From Rhabdophis nuchalis (taxonomy: Eukaryota; Chordata; Lepidosauria; Squamata; Natricidae), in contig CM077643.1 of NCBI GenBank assembly GCA_039707465.1, positions 376,209,919 through 376,273,918 on the forward strand: a stretch of 64,000 nt of DNA. The letters are read 5' to 3'. The position numbers and the translations under genes were made by a program. The notes beneath the pieces are model-generated. The model was not told the origin of the DNA. It did no database searches and saw nothing but the letters and a program-made list of their open reading frames with translations. Position 1 is the first letter of the stretch. Each line of letters opens with the position of its first letter. Shown here piece by piece: positions 46,464 to 58,499 of this stretch.

Positions 46464-46909
46464 CATAATAAAGCCAGAGTGTACTACTGGTCGGAGCTGC
46501 AAAGTTGGCAACTCGTTCCGGGATTTCTATACCATTCCTAAGTATTCTTAATCTGTCACCTATGCTCACTTTTTACGATAGCTAGCGTATTACAAACTTT
46601 GAAATGTCATCTTCCCATTTTCATTGGAGAACCTCATTAGGCAGTGTATGTGGTCTGTTTCACCATGGGCCGGAGTTATCTCTCAGCAAGGGCTTTCAAG
46701 GATCTGATAAATGAATGCTCCTTGTGTGTTTTATCAGATCCATGAAAGAAGATAGTATAGCCTTTATTGTCATTGTACAAAATAAATACAACGAAATTGG
46801 TTACAATACAACAAAGAGAGGGTTTGATAGCTTCATCTCCCTTCAATTTTGGTTTTTTATGTACAGTAGAGGGAAGTAAATATACCCAGTCCTGTTTCAT
46901 TCTATTGTA
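46464..46909. other. Non-coding stretch
   Basis: No gene recognised. Confidence 0.45.
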
Positions 46910-46917
46910 CTTTAAAA

Positions 46918-47052
46918 CAGGGGTCTCCAACCTTTGCAACTTTAAGTCTGAAGGACTTCAGCTCCCAGAATTCTCCAGCCAGCTTTGCTGGCTGGAGAAT
47001 TCTGGGAGCTGAAGTCCTTCAGACTTAAAGTTGCAAAGGTTGGAGACCCCTG
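46918..47052. mobile_element. Palindromic hAT-like MITE, intact
   Basis: A 135-bp near-perfect palindrome, 'gtctgaaggacttcagctcc' subgroup, with an exact 8-bp TSD, ctttaaaa, at 46910-46917 and 47053-47060. Confidence 0.93.
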
Positions 47053-47060
47053 CTTTAAAA

Positions 47061-48922
47061 CACAGTGTTTTACTTGAGTTTTTGTTAGCAGATCCTTTTG
47101 GTAGTTTGTCAGAACAGCAGTCAGCTGATTGAAGAGAGCAGAGTGTTCCTTCCACAAACTATCTCTAGGATTCTGGTTGAACTGTGGGGTTTTTTTTAAA
47201 CTGTCTTGTGCTGCATGAGTGCACATACACACACTAGCAACCTCCCCTTTTTTTTGTGGAGGACTTTTGCTGTGCCAGGTCTTTGCCTCACAGCCCCATC
47301 AGCCAACTTTAGTGTCCTATTAATGCTATCTGTTGGAAAGTACTGTTTGCAAATGTTTCGCGCTGAGGAAGATGGGCAATTTCTACATTCATTAAACAAA
47401 CAAATAAATAAGCAAGCAAGCAAGCAAATAAATGTCGATTTTTGGGGAGGGGAGGGGGGGGTCCACCCTTCTATTGGTCAGTTATTTATACCAACTGGTC
47501 AACCTCAGTTGATCTTGAAAAACTAAGCAATGTTGTGTTACTTAAATTTAAATTTAAAAATGTGGGAAAGATCAGAAGAAGAAGATATATTAGGTACATT
47601 CACACTGACTTCAGTTATTTATAACATGTTGAATCTGGATGGGAAACACCAGGAATTCCCAACATCCAGGAAGAAGGCAGCGGCACACCACTATCTGAAT
47701 TGTTGTCATGAAAACTACATGGACGTGTCAAGCTTGACTTGAGAAAGTTGTTATCTTTACAGGTCAGATGGAAGAAGAGCTTCCATCTGACCTGTATTCT
47801 AAAGGCTGCAGCAGTGAAGATGAAGCATGACAAGCTTCATGAAACATGAAGGAATTGGAGGTCAGAAATGGTGGAAGTGCCCCAAAACTGGATTTCTTGC
47901 CTGCCATGTATCATCAAGTAGTCATACAGCAGAATTTATTTGAGTGGCTAAAGATTTTCCAGGCTCTACACTGGTGTACAGCTGTTCAACCTACCACATA
48001 CTCTGTGGATGATTCATACAGTACTAGCCAAGAGATTTGAGTGCATGAAGAATGGCGCACATGGCCTTAAAGGTACATCTACTGTTAAATAAATGACGTT
48101 CACACAAGCCAGTTCTCTCTTACAATAGTCCTATGATTCCCAGAATTCTAAAAATAAAAAAGCACCGTTTTGAAAAAAATACTACTTTTCAAAATACATA
48201 TACTGTATTGGGATTCCAGTAGTACAAAGTAGCAGTACATTGCTGATCATGAAATCACCAGCTCGTGTACCATTAAAAAAAATGGCTGGGATTTGAAATT
48301 ACAAAAATGCCAGTATGTTGCTGTTGATAAAACAAGCACTAATGAACAGCCTCCAATGTTGCATGAATTAAGCTCTGCACAGTGGGATGTTTAGTTCACA
48401 CTCTCCCCATTGCCTCCTCCACATGGATCTTTAAAACATGCTACAAAGGCCTGAAAGACGTTCCAAAGCACAGGACAGCACATTCAGGAGAAGCCAGCCC
48501 TCTCCACACACGCCCCACACCCCTTTATGTAGCAGTGGAGCAAGTTTATTGCTCCTCTCCCAGCAAAATTATTTTGCTTATGTCAGCAGTGCACAGCTTC
48601 CTTTATACTGAGGGTTATATTTGGCCTTTGACTGATGTGTGCTAAAAAGTAATTACATTTGGGAGAAAGAAGTAGGCAGGACCAGAATGAAAAGGAAATA
48701 AAATTTAATTTAAATGTCCTCCATGTGGCAGTGCCTGTCCAACTTCGCTTGCCCTTGGAAGCTAAACACCGTTGAGTTGGATATTAGCGTGACAGATAAA
48801 CATACGTCTATGAGAAGCCACCAGGATACCCTATAGTTAGAAATTGAGAAATGGAAGAAAAATTCATGGAAAAACAGCAGTAGAAAACACCTTGCCCAGT
48901 TGCCCCCCAAATCTTGCATTGA
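47061..48922. other. Non-coding stretch with a short perfect hairpin
   Basis: No gene recognised. It holds an (AAGC)n run near 47410 and the hairpin listed separately at 47758-47796. Confidence 0.45.
47758..47796. repeat. Perfect 17-bp inverted repeat, 5-nt loop
   Basis: tacaggtcagatggaag (47758-47774) pairs exactly with cttccatctgacctgta (47780-47796) across the loop aagag. Confidence 0.9.
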
Positions 48923-48935
48923 TATATGCCCATAG

Positions 48936-49290
48936 GTAAAGGTAAAGGTTCCCCTCGCACATATGTGCTAGTTGTTCCTGACTCTAGGGGGCGGTGCTCA
49001 TCTCCATTTCAAAGCCGAAGAACCAGCACTGTGTGAAGATGTCTCTGTGGTCACGTGGCCAGCATAACTAAACACCAAAGGTGCCTGGAACGCTGTTACC
49101 TTCCCACCAAAGGTGGTCCCTATTTTTCTACTTGCATTTTTATGTGTTTTCAAACTGCTAGGTTGGCAGAAGCTGAGACAAATAACGGGAGCTCACTCTG
49201 TTATCGGTGCTAGGGATTCAAATGGCCGAACTGCTGACCTTTCTGATCGACAAGCTCAGCGTCTTAGCCACTGAGCCACCACGTCCCTTG
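48936..49290 (-). mobile_element. tRNA-derived SINE (Sauria-SINE-like), full length with TSD
   Basis: Reverse copy of the family at 5362-5738: the (ACCTTT)n-type tail appears as ggtaaaggtaaagg at 48936 and the tRNA-like head at 49220-49285. An exact 13-bp TSD, tatatgcccatag, lies at 48923-48935 and 49291-49303. Confidence 0.93.
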
Positions 49291-49303
49291 TATATGCCCA
49301 TAG

Positions 49304-49973
49304 TGTCAGTGTATCCCCTTACAATAGTATCAAAGAGAAAGGAAGCTTTTCTGTAGAATTTATTTGAAATTAATCGCAATTAAGATAATTGTCATTGGTA
49401 ACTGTTTTTAAAGCCATATCCACATCCTAGGTTTTTGAAACAACACACATCCTGCTTTAAAACAATAGTTAATGCAAGTTTTCCTTCTAGCATTGATTTT
49501 TCATACAAGAATTCCAAGAAGAAGCAAAGCCCAGGTTCCTCATGAATTATGTTGGACAAAATAATTTTGAAAATAATGCATTTCTTGAGATAAGATACAT
49601 TGTTCTTCTTGCCACTTCAGTTATTCTTAAATATTCAGAGGAGAAGATCAAAGGAACAGGATAGAAATGGAAAGACTACAATTGTACTTGTTTTCCTTAC
49701 AGCAATTTTACCTTGAACACAGGGATACTCAAGGTTACCCTGAGGGCTGGTAAGCAAGCAATCCTTGAGAATGCTTCCATGCTTTAGTGGCACAGTGACA
49801 TAGGGCCACCAAGTTTCCTATGCTCTGCCCTCTACTAGATATTGCTAACTGGGAGAGCCACAGAAGGTTTACCTCTGCTGTTCCAGGGACTCCATACACT
49901 CTGCACTTGAAGCCACACAATTATTTATTTCGGTTTCTATGACTGCCCACTCTCACATGGTTCTAGGTGGTTT
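49304..49973. other. Non-coding stretch
   Basis: No gene or repeat recognised. Confidence 0.45.
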
Positions 49974-49981
49974 GCATAGGT

Positions 49982-50549
49982 CAGTGATGGCGAACCTTTT
50001 GGAGACTGAGTGCCCAAACTGCAAACCAAAACCTACTTATTTATCGCAAAGTGCCAACACAGCAATTTAACCTGAATAATGAAGTTTTACTACCTAAAAT
50101 AATGATAAGCAACGCAGAGTGCAGCTAATTGTTCTAAGAAAAACATGATAAATGCACTTTTCTGCTTTTGAAATATGATTTCTCTTTCCCTCCCTCTCTC
50201 TTCTCCCCTCTCTTTTGCTCCCTCTCTCCCTCCCCCTCCCTCTCTCTCTTCCCTCCCTGTCTCTCTCTCTTTCTCTTCCTCTCTCTCCCCACTCTCTCTT
50301 TTGCTCCCCCCCTCTCTTTCTCTCTCCCCTCTCTTTCCCTCCCTCCCTGTCTCTCTCTTTCTCTCTCTTTCCCTTCCTCTCTCCCCCCTCTCTTTCTCTC
50401 CCCCTCTCTCTATTCCCCCCTCTCTCTTTCCCTCCCTCCTTCTCTCTCTCCCCCCTGTGGGTGAAACACAATAAACCTTGGCTGGAGTGCCCACAGAGAG
50501 AGCTCTGAGTGCCACCTCTGGCACGCGTGCCATAGGCTCGCCATCACTG
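49982..50549. mobile_element. Third-family hAT-like element carrying a polypyrimidine tract
   Basis: Ends cagtgatggcgaacctt and ctcgccatcactg, with an exact 8-bp TSD, gcataggt, at 49974-49981 and 50550-50557. At 568 bp it is twice the size of the 46200 copy, because of the internal C/T-only tract at 50180-50456. Confidence 0.92.
50180..50456. repeat. About 277-bp (CTCTCC)-type polypyrimidine tract
   Basis: Almost purely C and T, with rare interruptions (ttttgctcc, ccccactct). It gives long spurious ORFs on both strands: Ser/Leu/Pro on plus, Arg/Glu/Gly on minus. Such tracts can form triplex (H-DNA). Confidence 0.95.
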
Positions 50550-50557
50550 GCATAGGT

Positions 50558-51781
50558 TAAACCAATCAACACAGCTAAAATACTGTACTGTGGAACACAT
50601 ACAGAACGGAGTGCACAGGCCAAGAGCTGAGCCTTGGCATGCTGTAAAAGTAGAATCGGATAGCATATAGCCAGGCAGTCACTTCTTTGTTGGACTCATG
50701 TTTCTTCACTTGGATTCTGCTCTCTACTTCTCACTCTGGTTCATTTTCTATCTCTGGTTCCTCACTATCTGTCCTTGTGCCAGTGAAGATCAGCCAATAT
50801 AGTAAATGAGAATGGTTGATGTACTTAGACTACCCTCAACTGTGTCCCCGGGTTGGTTTGTATACAGTGTTAGGATTTACTTCAACCATTGTTCAATGAT
50901 ACCTCCTACACATGGTCAAAATCTTTGCCTTGTGTTCCCCATCCTCATTTGTTCCTCTTCCTTTCACTCAGGCATGTTCCTTAGTGTTTCATCTGGAAAG
51001 CAGTGAAAAGAAACCACATTTTAGCTCTGTGTGAGTTGCGGTGAGAAAGGTGTTGCATTATGTGTCAAGTTTTCATGCATTATGCATTGGGATTCTCACA
51101 AGCTTTGCCCCTTCCCATAGTCACCAGCCGAATTGTCTTGAGTAGAATGGTCACTAGGGTATATGGATATTATTACATCCGCGAGTCATTTAGTCAGCAG
51201 ATAACTGTTAGACAACAGTCCTTAACAAATGCAATTTATTATATATTGCTAGTTTCCCTTTCAGGGATTGTTTCATTTTATGTATACTCATTGTGTGCCT
51301 TAACTGTCTTCCTGTGAATACAAGGACTTGTTGCTAATTGAAGTGGATCCAGGTTTTAAGACAGACGTTTGGGGATGATGCTGGATTAGCAAATGTTATG
51401 TGTTGTGTGAATCCATCTAGAATCTTAGGAAAATAAGCATGTTTTATACTAACTTTCCAATAGGCAAGTTTAATCATCGCAGCCAACACTTGGCAGTTAA
51501 TCAAACCAACAACAAGAAAAACTCAGAATAAATACTGCACATTGGAAAAGATAACATCAAGTTAATATGCAGAGTCAGACTATTAGAAGAAGGAAACTTC
51601 CTTCTGAACATGGAAGTCTTAAAACCAAATGAGCACAGTGAACAGAAATTCAGCCAAACAAAATGTATGCTGGCTACAACTGATGTTTAAAAAATGTAGA
51701 TTTGAGTAAATAAAGCAATAGGAACACAATTCTGACAATATTAACATCCACTATACAGAACAATCTGGGAGACAATTGAAA
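50558..51781. other. Non-coding stretch
   Basis: No gene recognised. Confidence 0.45.
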
Positions 51782-51789
51782 GTGTGTGT

Positions 51790-51869
<80 letters not shown>
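51782..51869. repeat. Compound (TG)n(GA)n microsatellite
   Basis: About 22 TG units with one TC interruption, followed directly by about 21 GA units. Confidence 0.97.
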
Positions 51870-51872
<3 letters not shown>

Positions 51873-53881
51873 AAAGGCTTTCTTGCAGGAGAACACAAAG
51901 ATTAAGGAGATGGGTTAGAATTTGAAATTCATAGCAGAAAAAGTATTTTAATTTTGCATAGAATAAAATAATGTTCAAATACAAAGCAACCAACCTAACA
52001 ACCCAGTTCATAACAGAAATTAAACATAACTGGATTTTTTCCAGAGTGAAATCCTACTAAAACGACTACAGCACAGTTGCTTTATAGCCAGTTTTCTGGA
52101 AATTTCGGATGCTGTTAATTTATTGGGAGCTGCACAATTGGGGCCAACCAAAGAGCTTTATGGTTAGAGGGAAGATTAGCTGCAACCACCAAGAACATGT
52201 AATGTATTTTTGTCTCATGTTGTACAATATATCAGCTTTGGATTGCAACAAGAAATGGTGTGCGGATTCCTAGTATTTTCAGAGACATCGCTTTGATATG
52301 CTTAATTGTATCTGGTTTGTTTTTAACATGTAAACTTCCTTTGAGCCATAGAGGCAAGCCTGAAGGCATGCGATTATTTTTATGTTTATTAAAGTGTGGC
52401 ACAATCAGTTATATTGTGCCCTGACATCAGGTATATGCCCTGAGTTAATGCAAAGAAAAGGCGTTCTCTGTAATTCAGGAAGCATTTCAGAGAAATACCA
52501 TACAGGGACAGCTGGCATGTGCTTCTGCCTCTCTCACCATTCTGTTCTGTGTCCACTCCTCCTCCTGCGCAGCCAGAGGCAATGGGAGAAACACAGTACT
52601 TTTTCCTCTGCACGTTTAAAACTGCATGGCAGTTGTGAGCAGACAGGCTGAAGCAAAGCGAAAGATGTTGTGTGTGTGCTTGCACTGGCACAGTGCACAG
52701 AAGACTTGGACAAGGTCCAAACTGACAGAGAAGCCACTGGGTGGGGAAAATAGCAGGGATCCCTCTCGCTCTCCCCCCCCCCCCCCGTGTGTGTGTGTGT
52801 GTGTGTGCATGCCTATGTGTAAATCAAGCTAATCTGGAGCTTCTTCAGCCAATCCAGGAGATCATATTCCAAAATCTAGGCTGTTGCCATTGCCACATGA
52901 GGAATTGGAGAAAAGATTCATCCCATCCAGTATATGTATAGTATAGCCCTAGCTTCTTTCTGGCCTGATGAATGCATTCAGCACTAATGAACTAACTAGA
53001 GGGATTGCCTATCCGTGCTATATTACCCTTCCAATTAGGCATGTATTCCTGATTTTAATAAATAGCATTTTCTGGAGAGGAGCACCCTCCTTGGTGTGGG
53101 TGGGTAAGTTAACTCTTTCCTTCCATGCTCCACTGCAGAGAACATTCCCTTCATTGAAGCCAATTTCTGACCTGGGAAGAAATGCCTGTTAGCACCAACA
53201 GGTAATCCATGAATGGCAGGAGACTCTTATCTCTTTTCTGGATCCACCCATTCCCTTCTGTCTCTTCCCTGTGAAGTTTCTTTCTTCCCATATTTAACCT
53301 CCAAGATTTGAAATCACCCTAAGGAGAAATGACACAGAGGTAAAAGTAGTAGGTCCATCGCTACTGACATGATATTTAGTAGTATTAATTGAATCCAGCA
53401 AATATTTGCACAAGCTGTTTCTATTATTGTTTATTTGACTGCCTTTGAGATCTGTCTTTGAAAAATATAAAATAAATTAACATCACTGGTTCTCTGGGTC
53501 TAATGAATTCTTATGTGCCAGCACCATGCCTCATTGCTACCCTTAATATATGGGCATTGATACAGCACTTGGCACTAATATTATTGATTATTCAGTATTA
53601 CAATGAAAGAATCCACTGTGCACATGCTTTCCTTTATTATTCCTGAAAAACTTATGCCACAGACAAAACCAAAGGTTAAGGCCAGTGCTTTAGCAAGCTT
53701 ACAGCAACACCAGATTCTGACTGAGCTCATGTCAGTTTCTTGTATTAGTATCAGAAAGACACTTAGGTTTATGTTTTACATGAGGATTAGTAGTTAACTT
53801 TATGTACTAAACGCTAGCTGAAGAAGCCTGAGGCTACAACAGTACTTAGTATTACTTAATTATATAACTTTGTAATCTTCG
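51870..53881. other. Non-coding stretch with a C14(GT)11 tract
   Basis: No gene recognised. A poly-C run and (GT)n lie at 52773-52808. Confidence 0.45.
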
Positions 53882-53955
53882 TAGTACCTAAAGGATGATG
53901 GGTTAGGGTTAGTGTATGGGGGTAACCCACCCACCCCCATCATCCTCAGGTACTA
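53882..53955. repeat. 74-bp hairpin with a short telomere-like core
   Basis: Arms tagtacctaaaggatgatgg and ccatcatcctcaggtacta pair with one gap and one mismatch. The interior has ggttagggttag. It abuts the palindromic element at 53961. Confidence 0.7.
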
Positions 53956-53960
53956 TAGAT

Positions 53961-54095
53961 CAGGGGTCTCCAACCTTTGCAACTTTAAGTCTGAAGGACT
54001 TCAGCTCCCAGACTTCTCCAGCCAGCTTTGCTGACTGGATAATTCTGGGAGCTGAAGTCGTTCAGACTTAAAGTTGCAAAGATTGGAGACCCCTG
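53961..54095. mobile_element. Palindromic hAT-like MITE, intact
   Basis: A 135-bp palindrome, 'gtctgaaggacttcagctcc' subgroup, with a few mismatches between arms. It has an exact 8-bp TSD, ctatagat, at 53953-53960 and 54096-54103. Confidence 0.92.
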
Positions 54096-54439
54096 CTATA
54101 GATGATCTACAAAGTTGGAAAAGCTACCCATAGGGTATCTTTATTTGAATCTCAGTCATCTTTACTGACCGTCCTGAAAGAAAGATTGGCGGTCTCCCCC
54201 AAATTGCAAAAAAACTGGGACAAAAACACGGGTGCATTAAGTAATGGGAGCCTCGCTGTTGTCTCTGTTCCTTGTCGGTGGGCTACACCACAGCCATAAT
54301 GTGCTGCTGCTGCTACAGGTCGGTTTTGTGAAAGGTTTTCTTTCCCGACAACGGCATTTCCTCCAATGAGGGCTTTCTGGGTTTACATGAAGGCGACGAA
54401 TAACGTTAAAACAATCTGTCTCGCTAAGGGACAAGAATC

Positions 54440-55110
54440 CCCTTATGGGCTGGAAAGGGGAAATCTGGGGACGTTACAAAACCCTGCTCTCTTCTCCCGA
54501 GCGCCGCAATCGCAGCCAGGAGTTGGAAAAAAGCTTAAAAAGCAGAGCTGGGCGAAAAGGAGTGGGTGAAAGCGGGGGAGGACAGCGAGGCGCTAGCAGG
54601 AGAGCTGAAGCGGCTTGGCTTCGGTGTTTATTTTTTGCAGGGCTCCGGCTGGGGGCGTGTATTTAAATAGAGCCGCGCAGCCAATGCGCGCCGAGGGGTT
54701 GGGCCATGAGGGCAGCTTGTTTACAACAGATCTTTCCGAGCTGTTCTAACCCGGCCGGCAAGGAGGAAGAAGGCGAGAAGCAAAGCCTGGCGTCGGGAGC
54801 ACGTGGAGTCGCGAGCGCGGGAGAGGCAGCCAGGCCTCCCCGTCCGCTCCCCACCCTGCCGCCCGCCCCTGGAGGAGCCGCCTGAAAGGTGAGCTGATGG
54901 GTGCAGCGACGGGGCTGGACAGGCCCTGCCAAAGTCCACCGTGCACCGGCGGGACTGGTAAATACATTAAGGCGAGCTTGCAAGTGTTCGCTGCCAAAAG
55001 GTGGCAGATCTTGCGAAAGGACAGCTGAAGTGGGGGGCTGGCTCGGAGCAAAGGTCCAATGTAGTTCCGAACTACCCGTGCAAAGGTGGCTCTCGGAGGG
55101 AGGTTTTAAG
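54440..55110 (+). promoter_or_regulatory. CpG-island promoter with TATA-like box
   Basis: A GC- and CpG-rich island in AT-rich surroundings. It has a TATA-like tatttaaatag at 54660-54670 and a CCAAT box at 54681-54685. A start near 54690 would fit the TATA spacing, but no initiator could be confirmed. Confidence 0.6.
54690..54888 (+). other. Putative non-coding first exon
   Basis: About 200 bp from the inferred start to a strong donor, CTGAAAG|GTGAGC (GT at 54889-54890). No convincing coding frame with a strong start is seen, so it is best read as 5' UTR. Further exons are not identifiable before the window ends unless 58.9 kb is an alternative first exon. Confidence 0.45.
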
Positions 55111-58100
55111 CGGCTGGAAGGCGGCGACTACTTACTCTTGCTGGTTTTGTGCTTAATCGGCCAAAGCGGCTATTGGCAGATATATTGCTTCTGCATATGC
55201 AGGATTCATTATTAAATTTACAGTAGTTACTTCATCCGCCTGGAAATGATCCAAGTCCTTTTGGATTCCTCTTAGAAGCCAGCGGCCATTGCTTCGTCTG
55301 AGGACGGAGAGTTCCCCAAACTGCTTAGGCATTAAGTTAAAAAAAGAAAAGTGCAATTTTGGTTTTGACTATCTCCATGATCTGCCTCAATACACATTCT
55401 CGGCTTCTAATGTTTTAAGCTTCCCGGGTTTTACTTTCTTCATATTTTGCGCATTTTTTAATAGCTGGCTGACATGTTCAACCGCTTTTCCTCCAAACCC
55501 CCACCCCCTTTCCAATTCCTGTTTGCCTAAATTAAGCTCTTTCCCCAATGAAGAAAAGCAGAATCTCCGCCTTTTCTGAGGGCGCAGCTGCAGGTGCATT
55601 TGACCACCAACCTCTGCAGACGGCGTGTGTATTGGCGGAGGAAAATGGTTGTGTAGCCTAACATTCAGAAGGCACAGGGTTGGCAGAGGCAGTTTTAGCT
55701 GTTTCTCAGAGGAAGCAAACTACAGCTACCTAATCATTTATGTATTACTTTTCTGGATGTTTGTACATTAATGCCATAGTCTTAAGTGGAAAGTGAACAA
55801 ACCCTTTCCCCCCACTAAGTTTGGCTAATGAAAATGTCTTAATTTCCTTTACTTTGCAATAAGGTATGTTTGGTCTTTGAGACTTTTAGCTCACTTAAAA
55901 ACACTTTGCAGCTCATCTCCTCAAAGAAATCATAGTGTGCAATTACAGAAGTTCTTCCATAAAATTGGGGTGGGGGTGGGGAATCCTTTGTATGTATTTG
56001 TATCAATTTATATTTGTTGACAGCCTCAACTGTGTGGACAGAAAGCCCCATAACAGCCTTTCTGAATCCTCCAGATAGGATGGACTGGAATTCCTGGAGT
56101 TTTCAGCTTCTAAAAATTTTGGGAATTGCAATTCCAATACATCTGGAGGGTGCTAGGTTGGGAAAAACTGCTTTAGATAGCAAATGGATGGTGGAAAGGG
56201 GTTACTTCAAGTCAAACGAAGGCAAACAGTGGCCCACAGAACACATTCAATCCCAAAACCACATTTTTTTTGCAGGTGTCAAAGCTGTGTCTGTCTGTAT
56301 CTCTGGATTTCAACAGCATAATAACCCCCAAACCTAGCACCATTTGTGGTGGAAAAAAACCACAGGACTGTTAATCTAAATCCTAAAATAGGCCTGGCAT
56401 ACTTTGGAAGACAAACCATTATTTCTGCCTCAACTGGGAAAAATTGAGAATTTTGGCTCCACCAAAGTTTCAGATAAGCCTCTACTCATTTTATGACCTG
56501 CCCAGTGCAGCTTTCCAATAGTTTATCCTCCATTCCTTCAATTTAATGGAATAGATACACCCAGGTCTCATTCTTACATTTATGAAATATCTTGCTTCTT
56601 GGTGATCATGCTGGATAATGTATCTTGTAACATTAAGGTAGGATAATATACCTGTAAGAGACTTTCATTTACAATTGGGACATGCTTGTTTCTTTAAAAT
56701 AAGATTGGGAGAGCCCCTAGCTTATATATAGATCCTTTTTGGCATATAGAGGGGCCCACATTCAAACCCTGATATCTCCAGTGGAAAGAAGGATCCACTG
56801 GATATTCAAGTTTCCAATCCAAGTTGATAGTTAATAGTGTGTCCTGACATAAAACAGCTACATTAATCTAGGGAAAACTAAGACTTCTTAATGGTGAGAA
56901 TTATTTAATTATAGAGATTTTATAATTATTTTATAACAAAAATGCCACAGACCAGACTATATATGGCCCCTTTATGTTTTACTCCTGCTTTGAGACCTTG
57001 TTTGAAATTCAGTGGCAAAATGGCTGCACTTTGGCAGCTCAGATTTGATCACTCTTTTACGCTGGGAGGGGAAATCAACAGAATTGGACTTTCAGAAAAC
57101 CATATGACACAGGAAAGGATATAGCCCTGGAGCATAGACTTTAGCTCTAACTTCAATGAGCTATGCCATATCTTCCCCGAAACAGTGGAATTGTGATAAT
57201 TCTCCAACTTTTTGGGATCTCAAGAAAGATTCCAAGGCTGCTTTAACTGGAAGCTGGTATCTGCAAAACATGTCTTCCGCATTGGTGCTTATTTCCCCCC
57301 AAATAATTGTACCAGTTAATCCAGGCTAGTGTTCCAAGTTTTTTCATCTCCATTTCAAGGAACCTAAGGGTCTTGTCTAGGTAAAACTGAATTGATAAAC
57401 ACAACTATGATATATAAAACAGCCCTTGAAAAGGTTACCTGGTTGTTGTCTTATCCGGTTCAGTTTTTTTTTAAAAAAAAAAATTCAAATAAGCTTACTT
57501 TTAAATGCAAATGAAAAATTGTTCTGTTTTTGCCCTGCAGTTAAGAATACGGAATGTTTCTTAGAAGACCAAGGCAGGAGCTCTCCAACATTAAACTGAT
57601 AAATATAAGGCGTCAAAGGTGTCACGTTTTAGCTTGGCAGCCCCCTTTTTTTTCTTCAAAGTTTTCTAGGTTCTTTCATTGCTTCCTTGAGTCTTAAACA
57701 ACACTCCATCTTCTATTTGCAGTGTAGGTGTGTCTCTTCAAACAAATGATTGCAAACCCCTGGGGCAAACAACTTGTTAATATGTGTGTTCAGAAGGATA
57801 ACTGCAGTAGTGGCAAATTCAGGGGTGAAAAATGCCAAACTTTTTAAAGAAATAAAACTGTTTTCCTCTGCAGTGAACATGGCTCCAAATCAATGCTAAG
57901 AAGTGGATTTTAAAAACCCACAACAGCTTTATTTGCTTAATGAAGCAATTCTATATATGCTAGTAATTTTTGAGTCAATTCATTGAACAAGTGACATGGC
58001 TTTCTGTATGTCCCTTTTGTATGGTAGTGGCTGCAACATATTTTGCTCCCCCTCTGCACGCTTTGTCTTCGCTTCCATGTTTTTTTGTCAAATTTCTGTT

Positions 58101-58499
58101 CTGCATGCCCTTCTTCAGAACTTGGGTATATTAATTTTTAAATGTTGAAATGTATCTTTTCATCCTGTATCCATAATATTTCATGAAATGGTCTTTGCTT
58201 TTGTTTTTCCTTCGTCTCACCTTTTTAGTGAAAATATTTTATATGTATGAATTGTACCTATTATTTTATATTTTGTAAGGCACTTTGCAAGGCGTTTGCC
58301 TAGGAAGCAGCATAACTAGTGTCCAATATCCACCAAGTGTTTCTGAATCAATGTATTGTGGCTAAATCCTACCAGCTTGGAATGATGGGACTTGAAATCT
58401 GACAGTAGTAGTAGTCCACTACTGGCCTTCCTAGCTTCCAAAGTGTTGTTAAGCAAAGCGCGATGCCAGTGTCCTTTATCGTGTGCCCAGTACAGTATC
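54889..58499. other. Putative intron or intergenic DNA
   Basis: No coding region or clear transposon recognised. It would be intronic if the 54.7-kb exon is real. Confidence 0.4.

Noticed and set aside
50090..50623. Long Arg/Glu-rich and Ser/Leu/Pro-rich ORFs on both strands
   Set aside because: They are translations of a C/T-only simple repeat inside a hAT-like element.
53902..53915. Interstitial telomere repeat
   Set aside because: Only ggttagggttag, under two units, within a hairpin; too short to call.
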